From an uncultured Flavobacteriaceae bacterium (lineage in GTDB: Bacteria; Bacteroidota; Bacteroidia; Flavobacteriales; Flavobacteriaceae), in contig CAJYAG010000006.1 of assembly GCA_913065125.1 (NCBI GenBank), positions 31,701-95,700 on the forward strand: DNA of 64,000 bases, given 5' to 3'. The notes beneath the pieces were generated by a model. The model did not search any database and was not told the DNA's origin. It saw nothing but the letters and a program-made list of their open reading frames with translations. Position 1 is the first letter of the stretch; each line of letters opens with the position of its first letter. Shown here one piece after another: positions 25,301 to 33,470 of this stretch. A program made the position numbers and the translations under genes.

Positions 25301-26756
25301 CTTTTTCTAAATAAAAAGTATTGTTGGAGGCAACGATTTTTATATGGTGTTTTCTAGAGAATTTTAATAAGGTTTCATTGACAATCTTTTCATCTTCTTG
25401 TCCATGACGCATTAACTCGATATAGAAATCATCTTTAAAAACAGCTTTCCACCAAAGCAACGCTTCTTCAGCTTGTTTTTCTCCTATGTTTAATATTTTA
25501 CTTGGAACTTCTCCGTATAAATTCCCAGTAAGTACTATAATATCTTCTTTGTATTTTTCTACAATTGCTTTATCAATTCTTGGTACATAATAGAAACCAT
25601 CTACAAATGCAATGGACGACATTTTTGCTAAGTTGTGATATCCTTTTTTGTTTTTTGCTAGCAGAACAACTTGATAGCCGTTGTCTTTTTTGCTTTTGTC
25701 TAAATGATTTTCACAAATATTAAATTCGCAACCCACAATGGGTTTTAAAATTGTTTCGGTAGGTGTTTCTCCTTCAGCTTCTAATTCTTTATTTTTTGCT
25801 TTTGCAGCTTTATTATGATTTAAAACAGCGCTAACAAAATGAAAAGCGGCCATCATATTTCCGGTGTCAGTTAGGGCAATCGCAGACATGTTGTCTTTTG
25901 CAGCAGTCTTTACAATATTGCTGATTTGCATGGTAGATTGTAGAACAGAAAACTGAGTGTGATTGTGTAAATGTGCAAATTGCACATCCTCTAAAGCTGC
26001 AATATTTTTAGTAGAAACTGCTGTGGTATCTGCATCTTTTTTTGCTTCTGCACGTTTTCTTATTTTTCCACTTTCCTTTTTTAGGTTGATGTGTTTTAAG
26101 CCAATTACTTGAATTGGTTTAGGGTTTGCTTCAGAGAATTTTTGAAAATAACTTTCATCAACATCTAATTCTTCTTTGGTAAATTCTCGTAAACGAATCA
26201 ATTCTAAAAAACAACGTGTTGTAGCCTCAACATCGGCTGTTGCGTTGTGTGCTTCAGCAAAATCTTGCCCAAATAAATGTTTGTGTAACTCTGTTAAGGT
26301 TGGTAGTTTAAACTTGCCATATCTTCCGCCAGGAAGTTGACACATCAATGCTGTTTTCTCAGTACAGGTATCTAAAAGTGGTAATTTGGTTAAGTTATTT
26401 TCAATACCTAAACGATGGAATTCACATCCCATAATATTGATATCAAAACCAACATTTTGACCAACAATAAACTTGGTTTTTTGCAATGCTTCATTAAATA
26501 ACTGCAAACTTTCTGCTAAAGAAATCCCTTGTTCTTGAGCTAGCTCCGTAGAAATTCCGTGAATTCTTTCAGCGTCATACGGAATGTTAAATCCGTTTGG
26601 CTGAATTAAAAAATCATTATGTTCTATTAAATTCCCGAGTTCGTCATGCAACTGCCAAGCAATTTGAATACATCTTGGCCAATTATCTGTGTCGGTAATT
26701 GGTGCATTCCAGCTTTTGGGTAAGCCCGTTGTTTCGGTATCAAAAATTAAGTACAT
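22377..26756 (-). CDS. dnaE: DNA polymerase III alpha subunit with fused proofreading exonuclease
   Basis: The 1459-residue replicative polymerase is about 300 residues longer than E. coli DnaE because a DnaQ-like 3'-5' exonuclease occupies residues 1-190: Asp6/Glu8 in FDTETTG, VGQNVGFDINIM and HNATADVEAT (His and Asp of the last Exo motif). A linker is followed by the PHP domain (about 255-560; HLHNHTQFS at 262-270), then the C-family palm with catalytic Asp688 and Asp690 in PDIDIDFDD, fingers, tandem HhH region and an OB fold (NLSFAGIITDVQHRVS). A fused exonuclease is seen in other Bacteroidota DnaE proteins. It stands alone with its own promoter. Confidence 0.96.
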   Translation of the reverse strand: MYLIFDTETTGLPKSWNAPITDTDNWPRCIQIAWQLHDELGNLIEHNDFLIQPNGFNIPYDAERIHGISTELAQEQGISLAESLQLFNEALQKTKFIVGQNVGFDINIMGCEFHRLGIENNLTKLPLLDTCTEKTALMCQLPGGRYGKFKLPTLTELHKHLFGQDFAEAHNATADVEATTRCFLELIRLREFTKEELDVDESYFQKFSEANPKPIQVIGLKHINLKKESGKIRKRAEAKKDADTTAVSTKNIAALEDVQFAHLHNHTQFSVLQSTMQISNIVKTAAKDNMSAIALTDTGNMMAAFHFVSAVLNHNKAAKAKNKELEAEGETPTETILKPIVGCEFNICENHLDKSKKDNGYQVVLLAKNKKGYHNLAKMSSIAFVDGFYYVPRIDKAIVEKYKEDIIVLTGNLYGEVPSKILNIGEKQAEEALLWWKAVFKDDFYIELMRHGQEDEKIVNETLLKFSRKHHIKIVASNNTFYLEKADANAHDILLCVKDGEKQATPKGRGRGYRYGLPNDEYFFKSSNEMKQLFADLPEAISNIQEVVDKVEPYTLARDVLLPAFDIPKEFQDEKDAEDGGKRGENNYLRHLTYEGAKKRYGEITETIGERLDFELSVIEKTGYPGYFLIVEDFIREARNMDVAVGPGRGSAAGSVVAYCLWITNLDPIKYDLLFERFLNPERVSMPDIDIDFDDEGRGKVMDYVINKYGANQVAQIITIGTMAAKSSIRDTARVLDLPLFEADRIAKLIPGMKLSKIFSLDEKQLKEKLRSEEIELVNELKKLSEGNDLSAETINKARVLEGSVRNTGIHACGVIITPSDITNFVPVTLAKDSDMYVTQFDNSVVESAGLLKMDFLGLKTLTLIKHTVKIVKAKHGVELDPENFPLDDEKTYELFQRGETVGIFQYESPGMQKHMRALKPTVFADLIAMNALYRPGPMEYIPSFINRKHGTEDIEYDLPAMEEYLAETYGITVYQEQVMLLSQKLANFTKGEADVLRKAMGKKQASVLAKMKPKFIEQASKNGHDAEKLEKIWKDWEAFASYAFNKSHSTCYAWIAYQTAYLKAHYPAEYMASVLSNNMNDIKSVSFFMEECKRSGLTVLGPDINESYSKFSVNKEGNIRFGMAAIKGVGSSAVKAIIDERKKNGSFESIFDVAKRVDLRVANKKAFDGLILAGGFDSFKDTHRAQYFAQDEKGQTFIEKALRYGNKYQEGENSSQVSLFGEASDIQLPEPIIPECETWSTMETLGKEKEVVGIYISAHPLDDFKNELSFCNANLSHFKGDLTKYVGMNLSFAGIITDVQHRVSKAGKGWATFFIEDYYNNNEFRIFGEEYLKFRHFLVPNSFLFVKTVIKAGWANKNTGIVGEPRLQFTEFKLLHDTMDEMCKKITIQIPVEEVTENRINNLQQLLATNPGKQSLYFTIWDKKEKIELNLPSRTPKIKITNELLTKLEKEQVTFKLN

Positions 26757-26787
26757 AAATGATTTTAAATTGTATTTTTAGAGACTT

Positions 26788-26795
26788 TAAAGATA
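26788..26795 (-). promoter_or_regulatory. Promoter -7-like box for dnaE
   Basis: The minus strand reads TATCTTTA, one base from TAnnTTTG, 32 bp upstream of the dnaE ATG. The spacing agrees with other promoters in the window. Confidence 0.5.
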
Positions 26796-26884
26796 CTTTT
26801 TTTTGATATTTTTTTAAGTGAAGAAACGGTAATAGTTGTTAACAATTATAGAATCAAATTAAGTGTTAAAACGACTATATTCTA

Positions 26885-26892
26885 TATCTTTA
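26885..26892 (+). promoter_or_regulatory. Promoter -7-like box for the glycerophosphodiesterase gene
   Basis: TATCTTTA lies 15 bp before ATG 26907. About 40 bp upstream is an imperfect 18-bp dyad centred on TTGTTAACAA (26837-26846), a possible operator shared by the divergent dnaE and glycerophosphodiesterase genes. Confidence 0.45.
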
Positions 26893-26906
26893 CGAAACAC
26901 AAAAAG

Positions 26907-27641
26907 ATGAAAGATTTTACTTCGCAAATTATTGCGCATCGAGGCGCTTCTTTTAACGCTCCAGAAAACACACTTTCTGCTATTCAACTAGCTTGGAACT
27001 TGGGTGTTAAAAAAGTAGAAATTGATGTACATCTGTCAAAAGACCATCAAATTGTTGTTATTCATGATGAAAATACCAAACGACTCACAGGAAAAGATAC
27101 TTTGGTTAAAGATCAAACTTTAGTAGAATTGAAGGGTTTAGAAGTTGGTGTAGAAACCGGTGTTGATAAAATACCAACTTTAAAAGAAGTTCTTAAAACG
27201 ATTCCGAAAGAAAGCACTTTGATTATCGAAATAAAATGCGGAAAAGAAATTATTCCGATTTTAAAACGAGAAATAGCAACCTATTCTGATGTTTTTTTAG
27301 AGTTTATTTGTTTTGATTATGGTGTTATTTCTGAAGTTAAAAAAAGTTTTCCAAACTACAAATCCCTTTGGTTATTGGATTTAGATTATACAAATGAGAC
27401 CAAAAAAGAGTATATTGGAATTGAATCAATTCTAAAAAAAACGAAACAAGCTAATTTAGACGGCATCGATGTTTGGGCAGGTAAAATTGCTGATAAAAAC
27501 TTTGTAAGTACTGTGAAATCAGCAAACTTGCTTTTGTATATTTGGTCAACTAATTCAGTGGACTTAGCAAAATATTTTTTAAAATTAGGTGTTGATGCCA
27601 TTACAACGGACAGGCCAAAATGGATTTTAGATCAACTTTAA
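26907..27641 (+). CDS. Glycerophosphodiester phosphodiesterase (cytoplasmic type)
   Basis: The 244-residue TIM-barrel enzyme hydrolyses glycerophosphodiesters to glycerol-3-phosphate and an alcohol. The family motif is plain: IIAHRGASFNAPENTLSAI (catalytic His-Arg and Glu), KKVEIDVHLSKD (Glu/Asp metal ligands), VVIHDE (second His) and IIEIKCG. It lacks a signal peptide, so it acts in the cytoplasm (UgpQ type). The glycerol-3-phosphate dehydrogenase gene begins 13 bp after its stop, so the pair turns phospholipid head groups into dihydroxyacetone phosphate. Confidence 0.93.
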   Translation: MKDFTSQIIAHRGASFNAPENTLSAIQLAWNLGVKKVEIDVHLSKDHQIVVIHDENTKRLTGKDTLVKDQTLVELKGLEVGVETGVDKIPTLKEVLKTIPKESTLIIEIKCGKEIIPILKREIATYSDVFLEFICFDYGVISEVKKSFPNYKSLWLLDLDYTNETKKEYIGIESILKKTKQANLDGIDVWAGKIADKNFVSTVKSANLLLYIWSTNSVDLAKYFLKLGVDAITTDRPKWILDQL

Positions 27642-27654
27642 AAGTGCAAAATTC

Positions 27655-29193
27655 ATGAATAATAAAGAATTAGAAGAAACGCATTGGGATGTTTTAATCA
27701 TTGGTGGCGGAGCAACAGGAGTTGGAGTCGCAATTGATGCAGCTTCTAGAGGTTATAAAACATTGCTTGTTGAGCAAAGTGATTTCGGAAAAGGAACCTC
27801 AAGTAAAAGCACCAAATTAATTCATGGAGGCGTTCGCTATTTGCAACAAGGAAATATTTCTTTAGTTTTAGAATCGTTGAAAGAACGCGCGATTTTAAAA
27901 AAGAACGCACCTCATATTGTACACGATTTAAATTTTGTAGTTCCGACATACGATTGGTGGGAAAGTCCATTTTATGGAATCGGACTTAAGTTGTACGACC
28001 TGCTTGCTGGTAAAGAAGGGTTTGGGAAATCTGAGTTTTTATCCAAAGAAGAAACCATTTCTTATTTACCTACGATAGAACAAAAAGGATTACAAGGAGG
28101 CATTTTGTATCATGATGGACAATTTGACGACACACGTCTTCTTATGAGTATGTTATTAACGGCAGAAAATCAAGGTGCTACTTTATTGAATTACACAGAA
28201 TTAATTTCGCTGACCAAAAAGAATGCTAAAATTAGTGGCGGAATTATTAAAGATGTGCAGACAAAATCGACCTTTGAAATTAAGGCAAAAGTAGTGGTCA
28301 ATGCAACGGGAGTTTTTGCAGATGCCGTTCGAAAAAAAGATCTTTCAGGTGTAAACAACAGAATGACGGGTAGTAGAGGTACTCATATTGTGTTGGATAA
28401 GAGTTTCTTAAAAGGAGAAACTGCAATTATGATTCCTCATACCAAAGACGGACGTGTTTTATTTGCTGTTCCTTGGCACGATAAATTGTTAATTGGAACG
28501 ACAGATGTTGAAGTTCAAGAATACAATCTTGATCCTGTTTCTACAGAAGAAGAAATTAGTTTTTTGTTGAATCACACGGCTAAATACCTTACTAAAGATC
28601 CAACTAGAAAAGATATTAAAAGTATTTTTTCTGGTTTACGACCTTTGGTAAAAAATGATGCTTCTGAAAGTTCTTCTGAAATTTCTAGAGAACATCAAAT
28701 AGAGATTAGCGAAAACGGATTGGTTAGTATTTTAGGAGGAAAATGGACAACCTATCGAAAAATGGCAAAAGATGTTGTAAATAAAGCTTCTACTTTTGCG
28801 GGTTTGCCGAGAGTAAAGTCAGAAACGCATAAATTACAGTTGAATGGTTTTCATGAAAATTCTAAAATTTTTAAAGCGTTGAGTATTTATGGGTCTGATG
28901 CTTTAAAAATAAATAAAATAAGTGCTGAGAATCCTGAATTAAAAGAAAAATTACATAAAGAGTATTCAATTATAAAAGCACAAATTGTTTTTGCAGTTCG
29001 AAATGAAAAGGCCAAAACAATTGAAGATTTTTTAGCAAGAAGAACACGCCTCTTATTTCTTGATGCAAAAACGAGTCTTGATGTAGCACCTGTTGTTGCA
29101 GAAATTATGGCAAAAGAATTGGGTGAAAATGAAGTTTGGATTCAAGCACAACTTATATCTTATCAAAAAGTAGCGAGTACATACCTTCCGTAG
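27655..29193 (+). CDS. glpD: FAD-dependent glycerol-3-phosphate dehydrogenase
   Basis: GlpD oxidises sn-glycerol-3-phosphate to dihydroxyacetone phosphate and passes electrons to quinone at the inner membrane face. The 512-residue protein has the Rossmann FAD motif VLIIGGGATGVGVAIDAASRG, the SSKSTKLIHGGVRYL signature, the WHDKLLIGTTD segment and, near the C-terminal domain, SILGGKWTTYRKMA, all typical. The C-terminal helical domain with RNEKAKTIEDFLARRTRL is present. It is coupled to the upstream glycerophosphodiesterase gene. Confidence 0.95.
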   Translation: MNNKELEETHWDVLIIGGGATGVGVAIDAASRGYKTLLVEQSDFGKGTSSKSTKLIHGGVRYLQQGNISLVLESLKERAILKKNAPHIVHDLNFVVPTYDWWESPFYGIGLKLYDLLAGKEGFGKSEFLSKEETISYLPTIEQKGLQGGILYHDGQFDDTRLLMSMLLTAENQGATLLNYTELISLTKKNAKISGGIIKDVQTKSTFEIKAKVVVNATGVFADAVRKKDLSGVNNRMTGSRGTHIVLDKSFLKGETAIMIPHTKDGRVLFAVPWHDKLLIGTTDVEVQEYNLDPVSTEEEISFLLNHTAKYLTKDPTRKDIKSIFSGLRPLVKNDASESSSEISREHQIEISENGLVSILGGKWTTYRKMAKDVVNKASTFAGLPRVKSETHKLQLNGFHENSKIFKALSIYGSDALKINKISAENPELKEKLHKEYSIIKAQIVFAVRNEKAKTIEDFLARRTRLLFLDAKTSLDVAPVVAEIMAKELGENEVWIQAQLISYQKVASTYLP

Positions 29194-29294
29194 ATTTTAT
29201 CTAGTTTTATCAACAATTCAAAGCAGAGGTTCTATTGATTTTAAATCCTTGATTTTTAATTGGTTTTCTAACTTTAGTTTGAAAAATATTTTTG

Positions 29295-29302
29295 TATATT
29301 TG
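29295..29302 (+). promoter_or_regulatory. Promoter -7 box of the rpsP operon
   Basis: TATATTTG matches TAnnTTTG exactly and is followed by GCACCCGC, a GC-richer stretch common just downstream of strong Bacteroidota promoters. The expected start of transcription, near 29309, leaves a leader of about 60 nt before the rpsP ATG. Confidence 0.75.
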
Positions 29303-29309
29303 CACCCGC

Positions 29310-29355
29310 TTATTACGAGATAATAAGAATTTTAATAATCAAGGTCGAGAACCTT
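29310..29355 (+). promoter_or_regulatory. rpsP (S16) mRNA leader with two CGAGA-loop hairpins
   Basis: The leader contains TTATTA-CGAGA-TAATAA (29310-29326) and AAGGT-CGAGA-ACCTT (29341-29355), two hairpins with the identical pentaloop CGAGA, 15 nt before the ATG. A ribosomal-protein leader upstream of S16 genes has been described for Flavobacteria, and I think this is a member, where S16 would bind its own message; the match to that motif was not verified by a covariance search. Confidence 0.6.
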
Positions 29356-29370
29356 AAAAAATTAACAAAA

Positions 29371-29958
29371 ATGCCAGTAAAAATTAGATTACAAAGACAC
29401 GGTAAAAAAGGAAAACCATTTTATTCTATCGTAGCAGCTGATGCTCGTGCAAAAAGAGATGGTAAATTCTTAGAAAAATTAGGAACTTACAATCCTAATG
29501 TAAATCCGGCAATTATTGATTTAGATGTTGATGGTGCTGTAAAATGGTTACAAAACGGAGCGCAACCTACAGATACTGCGAGAGCAATTTTATCTTACAA
29601 AGGTGCAATGTTAAAAAATCATTTAGCTGGTGGAGTTCGTAAAGGAGCTTTAACTGAAGAACAAGCAGAAGCAAAGTTTGCTGCTTGGTTAGAAGAAAAA
29701 GCAACTAGAATTACTGCTAAAAAAGAAGGATTAACAAAAGAGCAAGAAGAAGCAAAAGCTACTGCATTAGCAGCAGAAAAAGCTGTAAACGAAGCTCGTG
29801 TAAATGCTGCTAAAGAAGCTGAAGCTGCAATTGTTGCAGAAAAAGAAGCTACTGAGGCTGCATTAGAAGCAGAAAAAGTTGCTGCAGAAGCTACAACTGA
29901 AGAGGTTGTTGAAGAAGCTGCTACAGAAGAAACTACTGAAGAGAAATCTGCAGAGTAA
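29371..29958 (+). CDS. rpsP: 30S ribosomal protein S16 with extended acidic tail
   Basis: The first 85 or so residues are a normal S16 ([58 protein letters not shown]). Bacterial S16 is commonly about 80-90 residues, but this product has 195: the last 110 residues form an Ala/Glu/Lys-rich, probably helical tail ([19 protein letters not shown] and repeated AEKEA words) ending in an acidic [16 protein letters not shown]. Long tails on S16 are usual in Bacteroidota. rimM begins 19 bp downstream, the classical rpsP-rimM order. Confidence 0.96.
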   Translation: MPVKIRLQRHGKKGKPFYSIVAADARAKRDGKFLEKLGTYNPNVNPAIIDLDVDGAVKWLQNGAQPTDTARAILSYKGAMLKNHLAGGVRKGALTEEQAEAKFAAWLEEKATRITAKKEGLTKEQEEAKATALAAEKAVNEARVNAAKEAEAAIVAEKEATEAALEAEKVAAEATTEEVVEEAATEETTEEKSAE

Positions 29959-29977
29959 TTCAAAACATTAACGATTT

Positions 29978-30508
29978 ATGATGCGTAAAGAAGATTGTTT
30001 TTATTTAGGCAAAATCGTTAGAAAACACAGTTTCAAAGGAGAAGTGGTTATCAAGTTAGATACCGACGAACCTGAACTGTATCAAGAAATGGAATCAATT
30101 TTTGTCGATTTAGGCAATAATTTGATTCCTTTTTTTATTGAAAAAAGTTTACTTCAAAAAGGAAATCAACTACGTGTTCAGTTTGAAGATGTGTACACCG
30201 AAGAAGAAGCGGATGGTATTTTAAAAGCCGATGTGTATTTGCCGCTAGATTTACTGCCAAAATTATCTGGAAATAAATTTTATTTTCATGAAATAATTGG
30301 CTTTAAAGCAGTTGATATACATTACGGATTGGTTGGTACCATTGAAGGAATAAACGATAAAACTGCACAACCTTTGTTTGAAATCAAAAATGGAGATAAG
30401 GAAGTTTTTATTCCGATGATTGATGATTTTATAAAAAAAGTGGATAGAGAAAATAACATTATTGAAGTAGAAACTCCAAAAGGATTGATTGAATTGTATT
30501 TATCCTAA
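29978..30508 (+). CDS. rimM: Ribosome maturation factor RimM
   Basis: RimM assists maturation of the 30S head near S19. The 176-residue protein has the N-terminal RimM barrel (FYLGKIVRKHSFKGEVVIKLDTD) and the C-terminal PRC-barrel domain (YFHEIIGFKAVDIHYGLVGTIEGI, VFIPMIDDFIKKVDRENNIIEVETPKGL). Two ATGs stand in tandem at 29978 and 29981. It is cotranscribed with rpsP. The trmD and rplS genes that often follow in other bacteria are absent here; tRNA-Ser comes next. Confidence 0.95.
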   Translation: MMRKEDCFYLGKIVRKHSFKGEVVIKLDTDEPELYQEMESIFVDLGNNLIPFFIEKSLLQKGNQLRVQFEDVYTEEEADGILKADVYLPLDLLPKLSGNKFYFHEIIGFKAVDIHYGLVGTIEGINDKTAQPLFEIKNGDKEVFIPMIDDFIKKVDRENNIIEVETPKGLIELYLS

Positions 30509-30574
30509 ATTTAGTTTAGGAACTTATAAATTTAAGTTCATTATTATACAGATTCTGAAACAAGATCAGAATAA

Positions 30575-30659
30575 AGAGAGGTGGCCGAGTGGTCGAAGGC
30601 GCACGCCTGGAAAGTGTGTATACGGCAACGTATCGAGGGTTCGAATCCCTTCCTCTCTG
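30575..30659 (+). tRNA. tRNA-Ser (anticodon GGA)
   Basis: An 85-nt cloverleaf can be folded by hand: acceptor AGAGAGG (30575-30581) with CCTCTCT (30652-30658) and discriminator G30659; D arm GCC/GGC; anticodon stem CACGC/GTGTG with loop CTGGAAA, anticodon GGA; a long variable arm (TATACGGCAACGTATC) that marks a class II tRNA; and T arm GAGGG-TTCGAAT-CCCTT. The 3' CCA is not encoded. It reads UCC and UCU serine codons. Confidence 0.96.
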
Positions 30660-30743
30660 CAAGAGAGTACTAAGTTTAAAAGTATAAATTTTTAAAAGTT
30701 CTGCGTTAATTTTCGCGGAATTTTTGATTTAAGATTAGAAATA

Positions 30744-31466
30744 TTGAGTCAACCATTTCAATTTAAAGAGTTTGCTATTCATCAAGATAAAACAGCGATG
30801 AAAGTTGGAACAGATGCAGTCTTACTCGGCGCCTGGTGTTCTCTAGATAAACACCCAAATACAATTTTAGATATTGGTGCAGGAACAGGAATTGTCGCGC
30901 TAATGTTGGCACAACGCTCTGATGCAACTACAATTGATGCGGTTGAAATTGATGAGAATGGATATGAGCAATGTGTAGAGAATTTTGAACGAAGCGATTG
31001 GTCAGACAGGTTGTTTTGTTACCATTCGTCTTTTGAAGAATTTATGAATGAAATGGAAGACGAAGAAGAAAAATACGATTTGATTATTTCTAATCCGCCA
31101 TTTTATATGGATGCTTTTGAAACCGAAAATAAAGCTAGAAATAAAGCACGATTTACATCATCGCTTACTTTTGAAAATTTATTGTTGGGTGTTTCAAAAA
31201 CACTTTCAGAATCAGGCGAGTTTTCTGTGATAATCCCGTTTAAAGAAGAAGAAAATTTTATTAAAATTGCAGGTCAAAACAACTTATTTCCAATTAGAAT
31301 TTGTCGTGTAAAAGGAACAGATACTTCAGAAATTAAAAGAAGTTTGATGTGTTTTTCTTTTGGTAAAAAAGAAACTCAAGAAGAAGTTTTAATTATTGAA
31401 AAAGGAAGACATCAATACACCGAAGCGTATAGCAATCTGACCAAAGATTTTTATTTAAAAATGTAA
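30744..31466 (+). CDS. trmN6: tRNA1(Val) (adenine(37)-N6)-methyltransferase
   Basis: The 240-residue SAM-dependent enzyme methylates A37 of tRNA-Val. FQFKEFAIHQDKTAMKVGTDAVLLGAW is the family N-terminus; ILDIGAGTGIVALMLAQ is SAM motif I, and IISNPPFY is the NPPF/Y catalytic motif of N6-adenine methyltransferases. The start is a TTG (30744): no ATG is available before the conserved FQFK and the next in-frame Met (MKVG) would delete it. It follows the tRNA-Ser gene on the same strand. Confidence 0.9.
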   Translation: MSQPFQFKEFAIHQDKTAMKVGTDAVLLGAWCSLDKHPNTILDIGAGTGIVALMLAQRSDATTIDAVEIDENGYEQCVENFERSDWSDRLFCYHSSFEEFMNEMEDEEEKYDLIISNPPFYMDAFETENKARNKARFTSSLTFENLLLGVSKTLSESGEFSVIIPFKEEENFIKIAGQNNLFPIRICRVKGTDTSEIKRSLMCFSFGKKETQEEVLIIEKGRHQYTEAYSNLTKDFYLKM

Positions 31467-31478
31467 TGATTTTTTGAC

Positions 31479-31562
31479 TGTCATTGCGAGGAAGAATGAC
31501 GTTCCAATCTCATCGTAATTAGTAATAATTTAAAAGAGATTGCTTCGTTCCTCGCAATGACA
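31479..31562. repeat. 84-bp palindromic element between convergent genes
   Basis: TGTCATTGCGAGGAA (31479-31493) is repeated in perfect inversion as TTCCTCGCAATGACA (31548-31562); an inner pair CAATCTC (31505-31511)/GAGATTG (31536-31542) makes a second stem. The motif CATTGCGAGGAA...AATCTC is a dispersed bacterial intergenic repeat. Here it separates the converging ends of trmN6 and the saccharopine dehydrogenase gene and may terminate both. Confidence 0.75.
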
Positions 31563-31567
31563 ACAAC

Positions 31568-32938
31568 TTATCCAATTACATTTTCTGGATTGTAACCCAA
31601 ATAAGGAACTTCTTTTTCGGTAAATGAAATACCAAAGCTTTCTAATTCTTTTAAAATTGGCTCATAGACTTCTTTAGAAATTGGTCTTAAAACACCAGGC
31701 GTTTTAATGTCTCCGTTTAAAATTTTTAAAGCAGCAATTGCAACAGGTAAACCAACCGTTTTTGCCATTGCTGTGTAGGTTTGATTCTCTCCAATAGCAA
31801 CCATGCTGCTTTCTATTTGTTGCTTTTTACCATTTAATTCGTAACCAAATTTATGGTGCATCACAATCATGTCTTTGTCATCCTCAGAAAGCGTCCATTT
31901 ATCCATTAATATTTTTTGTAAAATTTGAGCTGGAGTTGCATTTTTTAAGCCAATTATTTTTGTTGGACTAAATATATTTAGCTCAATTAATTTTTCCCAC
32001 ATCACATCATCTTGGTCAATTTTTAAATAGGAGCGTAGTTTTAATTCTACTGAGTCTGTTGGGCTATATGCTAAAAATAAATTCACAAAATCACGATAAC
32101 TCATGTGTTCTGAGTTTTCAATTGTATAGGTGTCATCTGTCATTCCTAATTGAATGAAAATATTCCAGGCTCTAGAAAAACCAACCTTTCTAATGGTTCC
32201 TCTGTACATTGTAGGAATGTCTTCTAAACCGTAAATAGATCTGTATTTTAATGAATCTCTGTTGGCGTATGCTTCAAATTTTCCACTTCCATTTATTTGT
32301 AAAAACTCAGTCCTTCTAAATAATTTATGATACGGAATGTATTTGTAAGTTCCTTCCTGGATAAACATCGCAGCGCCTCCTTGTCCAGCTGTTACAACGT
32401 TTCTTGGGTTCCAAGTAAATTTATAATTCCATAAATTAGTATCACTTTCTGGGGCAACCAATCCGCCAGTAAAAGATTCGAATAATAACATTTTTCCGCC
32501 TTTAGCGTGAATTTTATCAATGACTTGCATTGCACTCATGTGATCGATACCAGGATCGACACCGATTTCATTCATAAAAACCAAACCGTTTTTTTTAACT
32601 TCAGCATCTAGTGCTTTCATTTCATCAGAAATGTAAGAAGCAGTTACCATGTTTTTTTGAAATTGAATACAATCTTTTGCAACTTCTAAATGGAATCTTG
32701 CAGGCAGCATCGAAATAATAATATCTGCCTTTTTTATTTCGGCTTCTCTATGCACTTTATTAAAAACATCAAGCTGAATGACAGTTAGGTTTTTATGCTT
32801 TTCAATTCGATTATTGATGTCTTCTATGGAAATATCTCCAATTGTGATGTGTAAATTTTCATCTGAAGAGATGTCTAGTAAATATTTTATAAGTGAAGAA
32901 CTAGATTTACCAGCTCCAATAATTAACAGGTTTCTCAT
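31568..32938 (-). CDS. Saccharopine dehydrogenase-family protein
   Basis: The 456-residue protein has an N-terminal Rossmann fold (MRNLLIIGAGKSSSSLIKYLL, then TVIQLDVFN and IIISMLPARFHLEVAKDCI) and the saccharopine dehydrogenase catalytic/C-terminal domain: GLVFMNEIGVDPGIDHMSAMQVID, LFESFTGGLVAPES, YKFTWNPRNVVTAGQGGAAMF. This matches the glutamate-forming (LYS9) type, which in this phylum probably acts in lysine degradation rather than synthesis; the direction is inference. The window shows no other lysine gene. Confidence 0.85.
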   Translation of the reverse strand: MRNLLIIGAGKSSSSLIKYLLDISSDENLHITIGDISIEDINNRIEKHKNLTVIQLDVFNKVHREAEIKKADIIISMLPARFHLEVAKDCIQFQKNMVTASYISDEMKALDAEVKKNGLVFMNEIGVDPGIDHMSAMQVIDKIHAKGGKMLLFESFTGGLVAPESDTNLWNYKFTWNPRNVVTAGQGGAAMFIQEGTYKYIPYHKLFRRTEFLQINGSGKFEAYANRDSLKYRSIYGLEDIPTMYRGTIRKVGFSRAWNIFIQLGMTDDTYTIENSEHMSYRDFVNLFLAYSPTDSVELKLRSYLKIDQDDVMWEKLIELNIFSPTKIIGLKNATPAQILQKILMDKWTLSEDDKDMIVMHHKFGYELNGKKQQIESSMVAIGENQTYTAMAKTVGLPVAIAALKILNGDIKTPGVLRPISKEVYEPILKELESFGISFTEKEVPYLGYNPENVIG

Positions 32939-33044
32939 TTTATTATTTTATAACTAGTTTTACGGTTGCGAATCGTGTAAATAATGTTTAGCTAAAATAC
33001 ACAATTCATTTAGAAAAGTTTGAAATAAAACAAAAATCAAAAAA

Positions 33045-33422
33045 ATGAATAAAAATTTAACAATTACTTCTATTTTAGGAATTATAACAATAATTTTAGG
33101 AGCTTTTGGGGCGCATGCATTGTCAGAAATATTAACAGCAGATGGGATGAGTAGTTTTGAAACTGCAGTTCGTTATCAAATGTATCATATAATTGTGTTG
33201 CTATTTGTAAACACGTATCAAGGATTTACTGCAAAGCAAAAAAATCGAATAAGTTGGTTGTTTTTTGTTGGGATTTTGTTCTTTTCAGGATCTATTTATG
33301 CAATCCATTTACTTGGGGTTTCTGCTAAAGATAGTTGGTTTATTACACCTTTAGGAGGTGTGTTTTTAATGTTAGGTTGGTTGCAGATGGCTATTAGTTT
33401 TTTTAAAAGTAATGAACAATAA
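33045..33422 (+). CDS. DUF423 family membrane protein
   Basis: The 125-residue protein has four membrane helices and the family signatures GIITIILGAFGAHAL near the N-terminus, TAVRYQMYHIIVLLFV in the middle and FSGSIYAIHLLG then TPLGGVFLMLGWL towards the end. DUF423 proteins are small inner-membrane proteins of unknown function. No operon partner is evident: pckA has its own promoter 100 bp downstream. Confidence 0.9.
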   Translation: MNKNLTITSILGIITIILGAFGAHALSEILTADGMSSFETAVRYQMYHIIVLLFVNTYQGFTAKQKNRISWLFFVGILFFSGSIYAIHLLGVSAKDSWFITPLGGVFLMLGWLQMAISFFKSNEQ

Positions 33423-33470
33423 AAAGTTGATAAAAATTTGAAAAGGCTAAATCTTTGTAAAAATAATCTG

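Noticed and set aside
29619..29963. Ser/Ala-rich frame on the minus strand of rpsP
   Set aside because: It is the antisense shadow of the Ala/Glu codon repeats in the S16 tail.
30489..30695. 68-codon open frame across the tRNA-Ser gene
   Set aside because: It overlaps the entire tRNA and the end of rimM; the tRNA explains the sequence.
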